From: Spirodela intermedia
Taxonomy: Eukaryota; Streptophyta; Magnoliopsida; Alismatales; Araceae
DNA length: 64,000 nucleotides
Assembly (NCBI GenBank): GCA_902729315.2
Contig: LR746271.1
Coordinates: 2,564,001 to 2,628,000 of the forward strand
Direction: 5' to 3'
The notes beneath the pieces were generated by a model, which did no database searches, was not told the DNA's origin, and saw only the letters and a list, made by a program, of their open reading frames with translations. This document shows positions 24,481 through 37,421 of this stretch, one piece after another (within the stretch, counting starts at the first letter, position 1; every line of letters starts with the position of its first letter). The position numbers and the translations under genes were made by a program.

Positions 24481-26516
24481 CAGAAGGGTCAACCTATGGA
24501 CATGCCACTTTAATTCCCATTCAACATGCTATTTTGTATAGACCTACTGTATACATGCCTCTGTCGAAGGCATTAACCCATAGTTAATAGTTCAATAAAA
24601 ATAATTTCTTAATTTCGTTTAATACTTTGAGGAGTATTTATTTATATTTTTCTGAAAAAGTTTCTACTCAGCATTTATAAAAGGATTCATTCAATTAGGG
24701 CTTCGGTTTTATAGTTTATTTGTCTAAAATGAAGAATTTTATTGCTAAGGATGTATGCCATTGGTCACTGAAAAGTTAAGTGGACAGTGTGACAGATCCA
24801 TGTTGGGAGAGATATAAGCTCCATATTTGCATAGGATTCTAGATAAAGTAGAGTTGTGCGACATTCTTTGACCAATGAAGATTCTATATTGCATTTTTGA
24901 CGTTGTGATTGATGCATCGCCTTCCAGTTCCTAATTTGGGCGCTAAAAAGGTTTAAATCTATGTTCTAAATGAAAAGAAGTATAAGTCATCAGGGCATTA
25001 GATGCCACATGAAGATGCCAAAGGCAAGGAACAATACATGATGTTGTTGCTGGTAATGCTTTCACTTAGGGTTAGGTCATGTATGATTCCTAATTACTAT
25101 TTGGATTTTTTCTTATGCTAAAGGAAAGTTTTCTGCATGTTGACATCTATATCGAGAATGGCTGCTGAATAATTATTCATTCCTTTTAAATGTTTTCATG
25201 ATATTAATACATGATTCATAATTTTGCTCATGCTAGTATATAACGTGTTCGGAATGCTAAGATAAGAAGGTGCCTATTGGATCAAAGAACTCCTCCCATC
25301 CTCCAAAGATTAGCTCCCAAGAGTTTGGCGGAGTTTCCACTGTAAGTTTGACCACCTTGTATTATTGTGAGAGTCTTTCTTAATATGAATATGATGCAGT
25401 GATGATCGAGATATTGTAGTAGATGAACAAGTTCACTCTGGATTCAAATCATAGTTGGATTATTTGAACTGTATTGATTCAATACTTACTAGATGTCTTC
25501 AATGATGCTTTGTTGACACTTTCTCTCATTAAGCTGGGCTTCATGATATGGCCTTGAGAGAAGAAATGGGAAGGTGCCTATGAAAAACAGTGGCATTAAA
25601 GCAAGGTTAGGAAAAAGGTACGCTAAATTGTCCCAATCAAGAGCAAAGCTGGATCAAATGGCTTTATGTTCAGACCATGTCGGTCGTTCATTTGAAGATT
25701 TAGATGTGATGCCTCCTTTTTTTGTACTAAGAAGTAATTGGTGAGCTGATGAAGTTCTTGCATTCCACACAGTTTATAAATCTATGTTAGGACATCTCTT
25801 GGTGATCATGTTTTCCTCTCATTGTATCTGAGGGATTCAAGGAGGACTAAAGAGACATGTTGAGCTCTGAAGATTAACTACTTTTCTAGTTACATGAGAA
25901 AAATATGATGTGTTATCATTTAATGTATACAATAGTCTATCAACTGAGATCTTCGATCCACTGAGGGCTCAAAGGGAGAGAAATGCTGCCTTGTTTTCAC
26001 TTTTATTCTTTGTTCTATGCACGAAACTGGGGAGCGAACATTTCCAAGCTAGGTTTTGGCCCAGATAGAGACTGGGTTTTTTTCTGCTTAAAGTTTAGGT
26101 TTAACATTGTTTTGGTCCTTGTTTCAGGTTACGGTGTATCCAGTCTGCTGAAATGTCACCTTTTGGTAGTATTTCTACTTTATACGAAATTTTAGGTATT
26201 AATAATTTTTTTATAAAATTCGAACACAATGAATGCATTTATTAGTTTAGAGTATGGAATCTTTCCCTCACATCTCTGCTTACTTATACGCAGTGGAAGG
26301 TGAAAATTGAATGGTAGCCATCATCCTGCAAATTAAGTTGAAGAGCCTGTGCCACTTTGTTTGGCCTGGTCCTTTGATCTGGTTGGGATTGACCTGATTA
26401 CTCTGTCCTGCCAGTACCTATCGCTGTGGGTGACAAGAGACCTCTCATTTCTGAAGCTTTTCACTTTCTGGTTGCCGCTGTTAGCCCACTCCACCTATAC
26501 AACACATGATATTCAA
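24481..26516 (+). other. Upstream region of CENP-X gene
   Basis: There is no recognisable coding sequence other than short frames at 25983-26195 and 26349-26636. The second simply overlaps the first coding exon in another frame. Promoter and leader of the plus-strand CENP-X gene should lie here; no TATA box was assigned. Confidence 0.35.
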
Positions 26517-29500
26517 ATGGAGGATCTCTCTTTTGATCCAGTCAGTGGGTTCACTCTCTCTGTCCCTCTTCCTGTCTTGCTCTTTCTCTCCATACTGGCG
26601 CTCAGTTTTAATTTTCTGGCATTCCACAGGAATTGATGCACTCCGTTTTCAAGTTAGTATGGAGCAAGAAGTCTGAGAAGAACGGTGATACAGGAATAAT
26701 CAATGATGATGAAGTATAATTTCTTGCTTACCGTGCAATATAATTAGTATGGTGCAAATTTTTACTGGATAAGTTAAAGTATGCGTGAAAATATGGGCTG
26801 ATTCTTTTTGTTAGGGGCTAGTTTTTAGTTGAACAGCTTTATGGACATTTATGATATGCTTCTGAATCACAAAATTTGTGTTTGTTCACCACATTATAGA
26901 AGTTGATCTGGATGTGAAGAGGCAAATCTATAAATAATTCCGCATTTGAAGAAGATAGGTCAATATCATATGGCCCTATTCCACTGAGTATCGGTTGGAA
27001 AAGTCTAATTCTTGCTCATTTACCTGCTTTGGTGAGAAAGTATCATTTAAGGCTTCAAAAAGGATCAGCTGCATTGCTTTTAGCTGCTTTTGTGTTCCTC
27101 AAACTTCTAGAATTTTTTTTTTCTTATTTGGAAAATCCTCCCAACATTTTTAACTTCTTCTGGAAAATGTTGAAAATATTTAGGATAAAAGGCTAAAAAT
27201 ATTATACTTTCACTGCTAAGCGCTCATGGTTGGTTTAGCATAAAGCAAGAGAGGATGAAAGACAGACATAACTCTTGTAATAACCCGAAATTACTATAGA
27301 TGGGTTATGTTTCAAAACAAACAAATCTTTGGATTTCTGGTAACGTGATTTACCTTCAGCATGTTGAAAATAAGGTCGAGCCAGAAGTGTTTTTCTATCA
27401 CTGTACAACAGCTTTGGCAACAGAATTAGAATTAATGGGAGCTTTGGGTCAGTAAACATGAAGGTTTGATGGTGAACCATTGGATCAGATCAGGCAATGC
27501 TCCAAAATGGAAGATTGACTTGCAGTGGCTTCAGGTTAACATTTCTATGAAAATTATCATTGATATTCTCGAGAGAATAAGTGAGATGGGTAAACTAGAA
27601 GGAGTTCAGCATTTCCCCAAGAATTAATGAAGATTTTGACTGATGTGACTGCTTTTAGACTAAGTGTGGCTTAACTATGAGAAACTGTTCATTAACATTT
27701 ACCAAACCGAGGTGTGATTCATTTCCATGCAATGGAAAGTGTGTTCAAATGGTCTGTGTTCATTGGATGTATGTCCTTATGGACACTTGATACATAGCAG
27801 AATTGGCAGAAATATGCAAATGTTTAATGTCAGTTTCCCAATCAAATCTAGGGCTTTTGCTGGCCCTAAGTCCTTTTTTACGATGCCCTCTACCCTTTGT
27901 TGTTCTAGACATGGATTTGTTCACAACTCTATGGGTAGCATTTTGACTTCAACAAAATCATGATTCAATATCATGGGTCATGCTGCCTGGAACAGCATTA
28001 TCCTTATCTAGAATGATTGACATATGCCAATATGGGCATTAAATTTAGAAATTTACATTTAAAGGCATGAATGGCCAAAAGAACTTGGGATCTTCATATA
28101 GAGACTTCCTAAAACTGAATGAACTAGCCCCAACATTGGTTAAGAATCGAAGGTGTTATATCTTGATATGATTCTGCCTCTCTAAGTCCCTATTTCACAC
28201 TACTGTGATGCGATAAACGTTTTGGAAGGCTACCCCTGCTGATAGAATATTTGTATGATCAGCAGAGTCACATTGATTTATTTTTGAATGGTAGCCGAGT
28301 CAGTCAAGATGTAAAATGCTATGAATAGGAATTTTTTATCTTTGTTGGTCAATGCAAATCGCTGTGCTATGCCCTTCTGTAAGTTTAATGCCCTCTGAAA
28401 GATCATTGGTTATCTGAAATTTGAAAATCTTCCTTAGAGGAGCTAGTTAGATACCGTTCATGCACTTTCAAATGTTATCTCTTCAACAATTTTTTTGTTG
28501 GACCTTCTGAATTGCTTTCAAATATATTTCTCAAAAAAGGTCTTTCATGTTGTGGTAGGTGGCAGCTGGAACATCAAAGAAAAGCCGACAAACTACAGGT
28601 ATTCTGGCCTTCTTTGTCACTAAATGGGAAATGAAAGAGTTATAGGTTCCCTACTGACTTATAATGTTCATATCTTTTTGAAGCCTAAGTGAATCTAGAA
28701 ATTCAATTTGATAAGTTCATTCCGTTTTCCATTTGCAGTTTACTCTATCTCGTTCACAATTGTATTACTTTACTTTAGGCATTAGTTTAACATTTATATT
28801 CCTTCTTGATGCATAATGATCCGTTGGAAGTCAATTCTAATCACTGCAATTTTTCTTGTATGATGCACATTTTTTTCTTACGTAGTGCATGTGCTTATGC
28901 ATGTGCAATTTCTTGGGGAACAAAAGGCTTAGAGACAATGGCACTCCTTGTTATAACTGAGACAATGACATTTTGATGCCGGTTTGTGTAACATCTTTCT
29001 TTTTCAGGTTAATAGTATTAAACTTGAGCCAGTATTGTTGTTTATTGAATTTAGTCTCGATTTCTGTCTTATGACATGACAAAAGCCAATCAAGCAGCCC
29101 GTATCTCCCTAACTCCTACGAATTCCCTGTCATAACTGAGCATGTAATTAATGTGCTTATGTGATGCTGAAATATTCATGGCATTCTTTGCAAACATCCA
29201 AATTTTTAGCGAACTCTATCCATGAAGTATCCCCTTCATGGAATTTGAAAATTATTGCGATCTATTTTTTTCTCAGGTATGTCACGAAAATATTAAAGAA
29301 ATTGTACCCATGGATTCTTATAAGATATTGAGTTCATTTGAAATTGGGCATCTTTGGTTTGATCCAACCCAGAGGTCCTATTGTACCTTTGGCTTTATAT
29401 TTGCTATTTTCAGAGTTAGAATGCTTATTCAAAGGGGAAGGCATTATTCGGTGCTCATGTAGTTGATCAAAAATCTTATATCCATGTCTTTTTAAGTTGG

Positions 29501-32232
29501 ATTGTGTTAGGACACTGGATCTGGACAGGAGAGGGGAACAGGAATATGGAAATAGAAATGGAAAAGTTGAAGGTCAATAATATGAAGTGTAGCTGGGCTC
29601 CAAGGAACCCTAGGGCTGGTGGAGACGCATGAGAGGCCCCTGCTCTCCCTCAGCCGCAGCTGCCCTAGATTACCCCTCGATCTCCCCCCATCTTCCTCCT
29701 TTGTGGCCCTAATACCCCAACCTCCTTGCATCACAGAGACATATTTACCCTTTTCTCTAATTGCTCCATCTTCTCGTGTGGTTGGAGCTCTTTGGTCTTC
29801 TGCTGTCATGGCCGACAGGACTGATGGGTTCTTTCTCCTGTGCCGCGAGTAGGTTAGAACCACTGGGGGCCTAACAGGTTGGGACAACTGCGGATATGTT
29901 TTTGATTTGTCAAATTGGTGTAGAGGGAAAGGGTGATTTGAATACGGAAAAAATATTATTTTTAAAATTTTAAAATATGCATACAGTTTCAGTCGCGATT
30001 CAACAAAGGGGTCAACTGCACAATAGTTATCTAGTCCTATGCCATGGATACTTTCAAAATATCCTTTAGGTGAGCCAAATTACTAACCAACAATGCCTTA
30101 TTCAGTAGGAAGCTTGATCTTACATAAAATTAGTAAAGAGAAAAAATAAAGAAACAACTTCCGAAACCTGGAGACATTATACAAGTTGCATTAGTTTATT
30201 GGAAGTTTTCCCAATCCTTTTGTGGAGTTTGACCCATTGAGACTTCTAGGGGTTCACTCTTGTTCTTGAGAAACGGAGAGAGTTACTTGAACTTTGAAGA
30301 GCTTAGATTGCTGGAGTCTGTGTTCTTCTCTGCAGAAAGTTTTGTGTGAGCTTAAAATGAGGGTTTAATCTTGAATTAAGAACATCTTTCTCGACTTTAA
30401 AAGTAATTATTAATCTCACATTTTGTTTCTAATTTTAGTTCCTTTCATGATGAGGATCAACACTTTCAAAGGGTTATTGAAGCTTTCAATCTAATAGATA
30501 CCTTGAGTCAACACCAGAGTCAACTCTTTTTGTGTTGTTTTGAAATTCATGGTCATGTTGCAGACCCATGTTGATGGGTTGCCAATAAATTCTATGTTCG
30601 ATTGAAGACTGCAAACCATCATGCTGACTAAATACATTTCTCTTTTTATCTGCAAATTCATTGACCATAGATACAAATACAAGATTTAAATGTAAAATTC
30701 TTATTGGAAATATTTTGGCGCATCAAAATTGTTGATCAATGAGGGTTTGAGATTCAACAGTACAAGTGGCAAAACTGATGTGAGAGTTTTAAATCAAGAT
30801 ACAGTCATGAGACACCTACAGGTTTTGTAGAGGTGTGGCTCATAAGTTCACATATACCTTCCCTCTTCTTTTGTCAATGGACATTAGCTTGCACAATCCT
30901 ATCAGAAATCAGTGGAAAATCTTTGCAATTGTTTTTTATGCAAACCATGCATGGATAAACAGTTGGGAAAAATCTCTTTTAAAACTCAAATCATAGAATA
31001 ATCGCTAGTTATATACAAATACCCTGGCCAGAAAAAACGTAAACTGCCTAGGTTAAGGACACTGACAAACTAGGAAAATAGCAAACTTGGGAACTGACAA
31101 ACTAGGAAAATAACAGACTAGGAAATTGACAAACTAGGAAACTGCTCTCAGCAAGTAAACTGACCAGCAGAAACTGACTCCTAATTATGCGTTTTTCCCA
31201 CGGTTTTTCTTGCATTTTTTTTTCCCTTTGAAGCGGCTAATTTGTTGATGCTGAATATGACTATTAACTTTTAACCCTATTTGGAATAACATTTTCGTTA
31301 TCGAAGAAAAATATACCAAATGAAGAGTACGTATGTAGGGAAAAGTCGATGTTCTCTGGTTCAGTGCAGGGCATGACCCCATTCCCTTGCCTTTTTAATA
31401 TTTTCTCATATAACTGGATCACTCTGATTTATCTTTCAGGGTGATCATAGATTGCCTGAGGATAATGAGTAGATAGCCACTCGCATTATGTCTGAAGGAG
31501 CGCTGACTTAATCTGCTCCGAATGTAACTTTCCTTTTGCAATTTCTATCTACTACACCTTATCTTAGGGTTTTTGACACGAATTTAAATTGTGTTCATCC
31601 TTCCATTAATCCCAGGTGCATTTCTATTCTCCTTTGATGCGTTGTGAGATTATTTTCCTTTTTGAAGATTCAGTGGCCACTGTATTTTTCTTGCGGCTCC
31701 TAATATTCCTTGGCATGCACCCACTATTTCTTCAAGATTGTGAAACGCGAGTGAAGGACACAGGTGCTCTTATAGTTGATTGTTCATGCCTACACCATCA
31801 TTTAAAGGAAAATTAGTCAATCTTTGATGATTGAATTATTTACTAAGTCAACAGGAGATCTTAATTTTCTGTTCTGTGTTTTAAATAGATAGTTTCACTC
31901 TTAATCCGCGTTTGTAATGCACATATATCTTAGCTTTGTACATATCAGCATTGATGCCACCAAGGTTAATCCTGAGTTTATGCAGCTAATCCAAATGCTC
32001 TGAAGGTCAGCTGTGAACTCGTTCGAATCTTCGTCACTGGTACTGCACAGGAAATCGATTTCTTATTGGTAAGAACTCTGTTGCCTTTTATCAACACAGA
32101 GCTGACAGAAGAGGTTTACATGGGACAGAGGCCATAGAGCGTGCTGCAGTAATTGCTGAAGCTGAGGGCTCTACTAAGATTGAACCGACACATCTAGAGA
32201 GGGTACTTCCACAACTACTTCTGGATTTTTAA
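26517..32232 (+). CDS. MHF2: CENP-X / MHF2 histone-fold protein
   Basis: Five coding exons, 26517-26540, 26630-26713, 28559-28598, 31986-32039 and 32129-32232 (TAA), join in phase to 101 residues, the family's usual size. The protein begins MEDLSFDPELMHSVFKLVW. It continues through DDEVAAGTSKKSRQTT and NALKVSCELVRIFVTEAIER, and ends IEPTHLERVLPQLLLDF. The conserved blocks (first helix ELMHSVFK, NALK-SCEL and AAVIAEAEG, then the terminal HLERVLPQLLLDF) match plant MHF2. MHF2 pairs with MHF1 (CENP-S) in a histone-fold complex. That complex binds branched DNA, stimulates FANCM-type helicase activity, limits meiotic crossovers in Arabidopsis and contributes to the kinetochore. The first coding exon has only 24 nt. 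Introns 1 and 4 are 89 bp each, whereas introns 2 and 3 are about 1.8 and 3.4 kb; intron 3 contains a probable solo LTR and a short tandem repeat. Confidence 0.93.
29505..29876. mobile_element. Probable solo LTR in CENP-X intron 3
   Basis: A 372-bp GC-richer segment begins TGTTAGG and ends CCTAACA, a perfect 7-bp terminal inverted repeat with TG...CA ends. The flanking 5-mers are GATTG (left) and GGTTG (right), matching at 4 of 5 positions, consistent with an aged target-site duplication. It has no coding capacity of its own. An open frame of 126 codons on the minus strand spans it and is not thought to be a gene. Confidence 0.6.
31061..31144. repeat. Short tandem repeat, unit near CTGACAAACTAGGAAA
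   Basis: Three clear copies of GACAAACTAGGAAA lie within 84 bp, with a fourth degenerate copy (ACAGACTAGGAAA). Spacing is irregular (20-31 bp). It lies in CENP-X intron 3. Confidence 0.75.
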
Positions 32233-33897
32233 GGTAATTGTGCTGGTGCAAATATACATGTTTCATATCCCTGAATAATGTTATTGAATGCATTTTTTAA
32301 TTTTGTGTATTTATATGCATCTCTTAAGTCTAAACTTGTTTATTTATTCTATGATTAGCATCTAGCTTGCTGATATAATTAATGTATGCTTCATATCTCT
32401 GTGTTTTGCCATTTAGTGTTGATGGAATGTGTCATAGTTGTTCATCGAGAAAGAAAGTGAAGGCCTTTCTGATTCATATATATGGGTCAACTCCCCTTGA
32501 CCAGATGCATAATCATTAAGACTTTCAATTTTCTGGCCTATGATGAAGATTAGGAAGATTTTAACTGTGGCTGATGAGGCGATTGCTGACATTATTTTTA
32601 TTGAAGATCATGATAATAATATGAAATAATAAATAGCAATTAGAGTAAGTTCAATGGGGTGGTAGTTTCAGACACGCCACGCCACTCCCAGCTAAATGAA
32701 AGAATTCTAGCCATTCCTTTTTTTTTAATTTTTTAAAAGAGAAAATAAGGTTATGTTATTCCATGTTCACATTTGTTCAAAGTCTTAACCAATAGAGTAA
32801 TTATGCTCCCTTACTGGGTTCAGGAATCCAAGCTGTGGCAATATCCTTATCCTACTGCGGCAGCAACTGATCAAGAGGGCGTTGAATTGATATCACTTTT
32901 ATCCTTTTTTTCTTTTATTTCCTCTTTTGTACTTATTTAGACACCACGATAAGAATTGCAGGCTCAACCACCTGATGGGCTTCACAGTTTCAGCTGACCT
33001 AAATCAGAGAAGCTCTTCACTTCTCACTGGTACATTATGGGCTCTAGGAGGCCAACAATAATCCAACAGACTGGTTCGAGCTTGGGAGTCGAATTCTTCT
33101 CTAGTGGTCGTGTAGCTGGACTGATCTTCCTTCTCGTTGCAGCTCCTCTCCTTCTTTCGTTGATTTTTCCCCTTTTGATTTTCGTGGTAGCTCTCTTCTC
33201 AGTGTGTCTCTCTTGGTCTCCTGCAGCCTTTACACACGCTGCCTGCAGGCTCATCGCCGCAGATAACACTGGTCTGTCTCTGAGGCCTTCCCTTCGCCGA
33301 GATGTGTCCAGAACAGCTGTGAAAGGGATTATTCCTCTTCACCAACTGCGCCGCCCTCTGAAACTATACGAGAATCTGAGCCGGGCTTGCTTGCCAGCTT
33401 GCCCTTTGCCACAGCTCCGTGCGGCAGTGCAGGGATGAGAGAGAGAGAGAGAGAGTTGATACCTTTAGATTTCATCATTTTTTGAGATTAGTCCCCCGAG
33501 TTTATTCTTGTTCATCTAATGACCCGATTTCTTCAAGATTTTCGTCATTTTTATAAAAAAAAAATTAAATGAGAGCTTAAAATTATTATTTCAGAATGTT
33601 TGCTCCATGTAAGCGGGCCGGGCCCTGTCTAAGAGAGGCTCGGCTTATCGATGCCCTTTCGGGTGACGTGTCCTAACTTATCTGGAACACGCGGACGGTC
33701 CAAGCTTGGCCCCGCCATGTCTGCCTCAGCCTGGTGGTGGCACGTATGCAAGAGAGCTGGGGAGGGTTCTCTGCAGCGTGGGAGCTCTGTGTTCTTCCAG
33801 CTGTCGATGGAGAGGAGAGCCGCGAGGCGGCGCCAGAGGGAGGGAGAGTTCCTCTCGCCACTAGCGAGGTAAACTGGTAGATTTAAAGGGGAGGGAG
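32233..33897. other. 3' flank of CENP-X and upstream region of PIMT
   Basis: An open frame at 33037-33438 (+, 133 codons) encodes a hydrophobic stretch near its start but resembles no family I know; I do not call it. A (GA)n run lies at 33437-33455. From about 33.6 kb the sequence turns GC-rich and contains GGGCC-type motifs, consistent with the PIMT promoter and leader. Confidence 0.4.
33437..33455. repeat. (GA)n microsatellite
   Basis: Nine to ten GA dinucleotides, about 0.45 kb upstream of the first PIMT start. Confidence 0.85.
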
Positions 33898-34140
33898 ATG
33901 TCTGCAACGCTGCCCCGCGGTTGTGCTCGCTGCAGCAGTGCTCCACCGTCTCTTCTGAAGAATCGGGTGCTCCTGGTGGTCGCCGGCAGCATCTCCTTCT
34001 CGTCCGCCCTCTCTTATGCCCCTCTCTTGCCTTCTTGTCCGTCTCGCTCGGTTTTTGCCGCGGCCTCTTGTTCCTCTTCTTCTTCTTTCGGTATCGGGTG
34101 TGGTCGCTGGCGGGGCCCTGGATTGAATCCTTTCCAGAGA
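33898..34140 (+). CDS. In-frame N-terminal extension of PIMT: putative organelle transit peptide
   Basis: ATG 33898 opens 81 codons that run without a stop into the internal ATG at 34141. The extension starts MSATLPRGCARCSSAPPSLL. It is rich in Ser, Ala, Leu and Arg and has no Asp or Glu, typical of plastid or mitochondrial targeting sequences. Starting here gives a protein of 311 residues. Arabidopsis PIMT2 is known to produce extended and short forms by alternative starts and splicing, with the long form going to the plastid. Whether the same holds here is inference. Confidence 0.6.
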
Positions 34141-37110
34141 ATGGAGGTAGCTCTCTTCCTCTCCTGTTTTCATAGGCCCTCTGTTGTCGTCGTTCTTTGT
34201 TAGGGCCCTGCTTGCACGATTTTCCCGTCATCGTCCTCCACTTCGTTCTTATGAATTATCGATTCGATTCAGAGCACAATCTGAGGAACAATATTAGTCT
34301 CTCTGAAATTCGAGAGAATTGGCATATAATTTAGGGTAGGCAGATATTGTTTTCTCATTTCGTCTGTCGCAGGAGTTGTTCTGTTCTTCACGTGTTTCCT
34401 GTGGAAAAACTGACCAGAAACACGGATCTTCGTAGTCTCCAGCTTCCTCACATCCAATTCAGGCTCCCAGAAAAATGTCGTGCACAAGGCTGGGATTCTT
34501 TTGGGAAGTCTCAATTACTGAATTTCAAAATTTTAATAACGAAGAGAATGGAGGGAGGCAGCGGGGCAACGGAGGAACAATCCGTAGACATTCAGTAGAA
34601 ATATAGCAATAATCACATGGACAGCAAAGCAGCGTCTGGGATCAATGCCAGGCTCATGTCTCCTACTGCCTTCTCAGTAGGACCATAAAACGTCCGACCT
34701 TCTGTCATTCTTTGCCTGGCATTCTTGGCAATGATCCAAGGAGACCATGCTATTACACGCAGCCTACGTTGAAACCAACTCTTCCCCAAAGAAAATCAAC
34801 TCCATAAAAAGCTAATTTTCCCGATTCATGACTTGTATTGAGATGAAATTGAAACCAGATGATCCATTCCTTTTTGTTTTTAATTTGAGCATCCTGATTT
34901 AATAATTTTCTGTAGTTAAGTTATTGTGGCAATGTCTATTTGACCAATTTGTTAATTTTACGAAAACTTTCAGCAATTCATGGCAAGAGGGTCCATCTCT
35001 AAGAACAAAGGACTTATTGAACATCTACAGCAGTATGGCATTATCAAGTCAAAAAAGGTAGCAGAAGTTATGGAGACTGTTGACCGAGGATTGTTTGTGC
35101 CTGACGGAAGTGCTGCCTACATCGACAGTCCTATGCCCATCGGATACAATGCAACTATATCTGCACCTCATATGCATGGCATGTGTCTGGAGCTTTTAAG
35201 AAACCACTTACAGCCAGGAATGCGAGCCTTGGATATTGGTTCAGGTGTAGTACTTGCACATCTATCTTATCCATTTTTATTCTGCCCTTGAATCATTTAG
35301 GTTCTCAAGTTTTCAAATCTGGCATGAGCTAAATATGGAAAATGGAATTTTTTAAATTAATATGTTTCTATTCTTCAATGTAATATTTTTCTTTTATATT
35401 ATAAAATCTGTAATGTGGTATCTCTGACAGGCTAGATAGGATAACGGGGTTTCCGTGAAATAGGTTTTAACATGATTCATATCATGGACGGACAAAGCCC
35501 GAAAGGTGTTCAGTCCATCAGATGTATGTACCTCAAATTTATTTAAGATTTTACAGAGACACTCGTTTATGCTCAGTCGGCTCTAAAGAACACCTTTACT
35601 ACATAAAAGCAATGGAAACCCAGATAGTATCCACCTCCTCTTTCCTCATTACAAAACATGTTTCCTCTCTTTTATTCTTGATCAATCAAACATCTCGCTC
35701 GAACATTTAATTCCCAGCTTTCTTGGACGTTGAATCCATTTTGCTCCCGATGAAGGATGTTCGCACATTTATTTTCTGCCTGTTAACTTTTATTGTCCAT
35801 GTTTTGAATGCTCTAAGAGAGGTAGATTGGAGTTGAATTTATTTTACATATTGCATCATATTTCATTCAGCATCTATTTATTTAATCTCATGTTTTAGGA
35901 ACATTTTTGTAACTAGTTTCTATGTTTTCAAAGCTTTTATAATTGTTCTCGAGATGAAATAAGCAATAAAAACCTCTTGTTGGCATTACAAATTTTATGC
36001 CAAGAATGTCATTTGGGAACGATGCTTATTTTTATATGCATGCATATGCATAGATGAGACTAGATAGGCCCTTTGACTAGTGAATTCGATTGCTGTTCCC
36101 CTCCTTGCGCTCACGTCCATATCAAATTATTGTATGCATCTAAGTTTCCAAGATTTCATGTTAACAACATATGTTTCAAACAAATCCTCAACATATGTTG
36201 ACAACATTGATTTCCTCTCCCCTCCTGTATTTCGCCACTAAAAGTAAATTTCTATTCCCCTCCCGCATAAAATGCTACGAAAGAGTATTTCTATCCTCAT
36301 ATGTAGGCCTCTTTTGGTAAATATTATTCTCCTCCTTCTCCCTCCCCTTTTGGCTTGATTACTTTGCGACACCTGCAGGAACTGGCTATTTGACAGCGTG
36401 TTTCGCCATCATGGTTGGTCCACAAGGCCGTTCTGTGGGTGTAGAACACATTCCCGAATTAGTAGCTTCTTCCGTTGAAAATATCAAGAAAAGTGCTGCA
36501 GCGGAGTTGATGAAGGCAGGCTCCCTTTCTGTACATGCTTCCGGTATGTACCTCCCAGAATATGGACCGTCACTCCAATCTCATAATTAGCGATACGCCT
36601 AGTGTTTACTTAGGTGAATGCTCGTTCAGATATTTATTAGTCAGATTTTGGTAATTCGAGTAAGTAGGAGATCATCTATAAATTTGGATCGTCATGGGAA
36701 ATAACATTTCCATATATTCTTTAAAATTTTCTCCGGAAAGAGTAACTAGATGTGGGTAAATTTGCACATCTTGGCTGGCCCAAGTTCTTAAATTGGTAAA
36801 AATATTTATCTCAACCAGGAGGTGGGTAAATTACTAAATGTGAATTCTCATACGCCCAGATGGAAGGCTTGGCTGGCCCGAGTTGGGGCCCTACGATGCC
36901 ATCCATGTGGGGGCTGCAGCTCATGAGCTTCCTGAGCCACTGGTCCAGCAGCTGAAGCCCGGTGGAAGGATGGTGATCCCCGTGGGCAACATCTTCCAGG
37001 AGCTGAAGGTGGTGGACAAGAAGCTGGACGGCTCAATCAGCGTCCACGACGAGACATCAGTGCGGTACGTCCCGTTGACATCATCCGCATCCCAGTTACA
37101 CGGATATTGA
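34141..37110 (+). CDS. PIMT: Protein-L-isoaspartate O-methyltransferase (EC 2.1.1.77)
   Basis: Exons 34141-34146 (or from 33898), 34974-35244, 36379-36543 and 36860-37110 (TGA) join in phase to 230 residues, exactly the length of Arabidopsis PIMT1. The protein begins MEQFMARGSISKNKGLIEHL, comparable with the MKQFW...NKNK start of PIMT1. It shows the substrate-side segments VDRGLFVPDG and ATISAPHMH. The AdoMet-binding motif I is ALDIGSGTGYLTA, followed by GVEHIPELV, motif II YDAIHVGAAAHELP and motif III LKPGGRMVIPVG. It ends ETSVRYVPLTSSASQLHGY. The enzyme methylates L-isoaspartyl residues in aged proteins so that they can revert to aspartate, which matters for seed longevity. An alternative first exon (34548-34583, MEGGSGATEEQS) is also in phase but fits the family less well. 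Confidence 0.93.
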
Positions 37111-37421
37111 CGCCTCCAGGTACTACTGCTCTCCGGCCCAAACCTTGCCTTGTAAATTCTCCTTGTACATGGTGCTGTCTGAAACTGGGTGGAGAAGGTT
37201 GTATAGCTTGTAAAATATAAGCTTGCGGTGGGGTCCTTAGCATGTATGTTTGATACTGCCCAAACGTATTCCCATATCAAGCGTTTAGCTTCTGTGCGAA
37301 GAAATCTTGCTTGGCCTTTTCTCTCCATTTTGTGATATTTAGTAGGAAGAAAGTATTATTCTAAGGTTTTTTAGATTATCTCCAACTGTTTTACTTCATA
37401 TCTTTAGGTGATCGTTTCCAC

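Noticed and set aside
31061-31144. Possible CRISPR-like array
   Set aside because: Only three or four short imperfect units with irregular spacing in a plant intron; it is a simple tandem repeat.
33037-33438. 133-codon plus-strand frame with a hydrophobic segment
   Set aside because: No family resemblance, no conserved motif and no exon structure; it lies between two genes in likely UTR or promoter DNA.
33629-34231. 200-codon minus-strand frame
   Set aside because: It is antisense to the GC-rich PIMT leader and transit region. Composition is very Arg/Lys-rich without domain features.
34548-34583. Alternative PIMT first exon (MEGGSGATEEQS)
   Set aside because: It is in phase and has a GT donor, but joining 34146 to 34974 gives MEQF, matching the family start, and the exact 230-residue length. 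I kept it only as an alternative.
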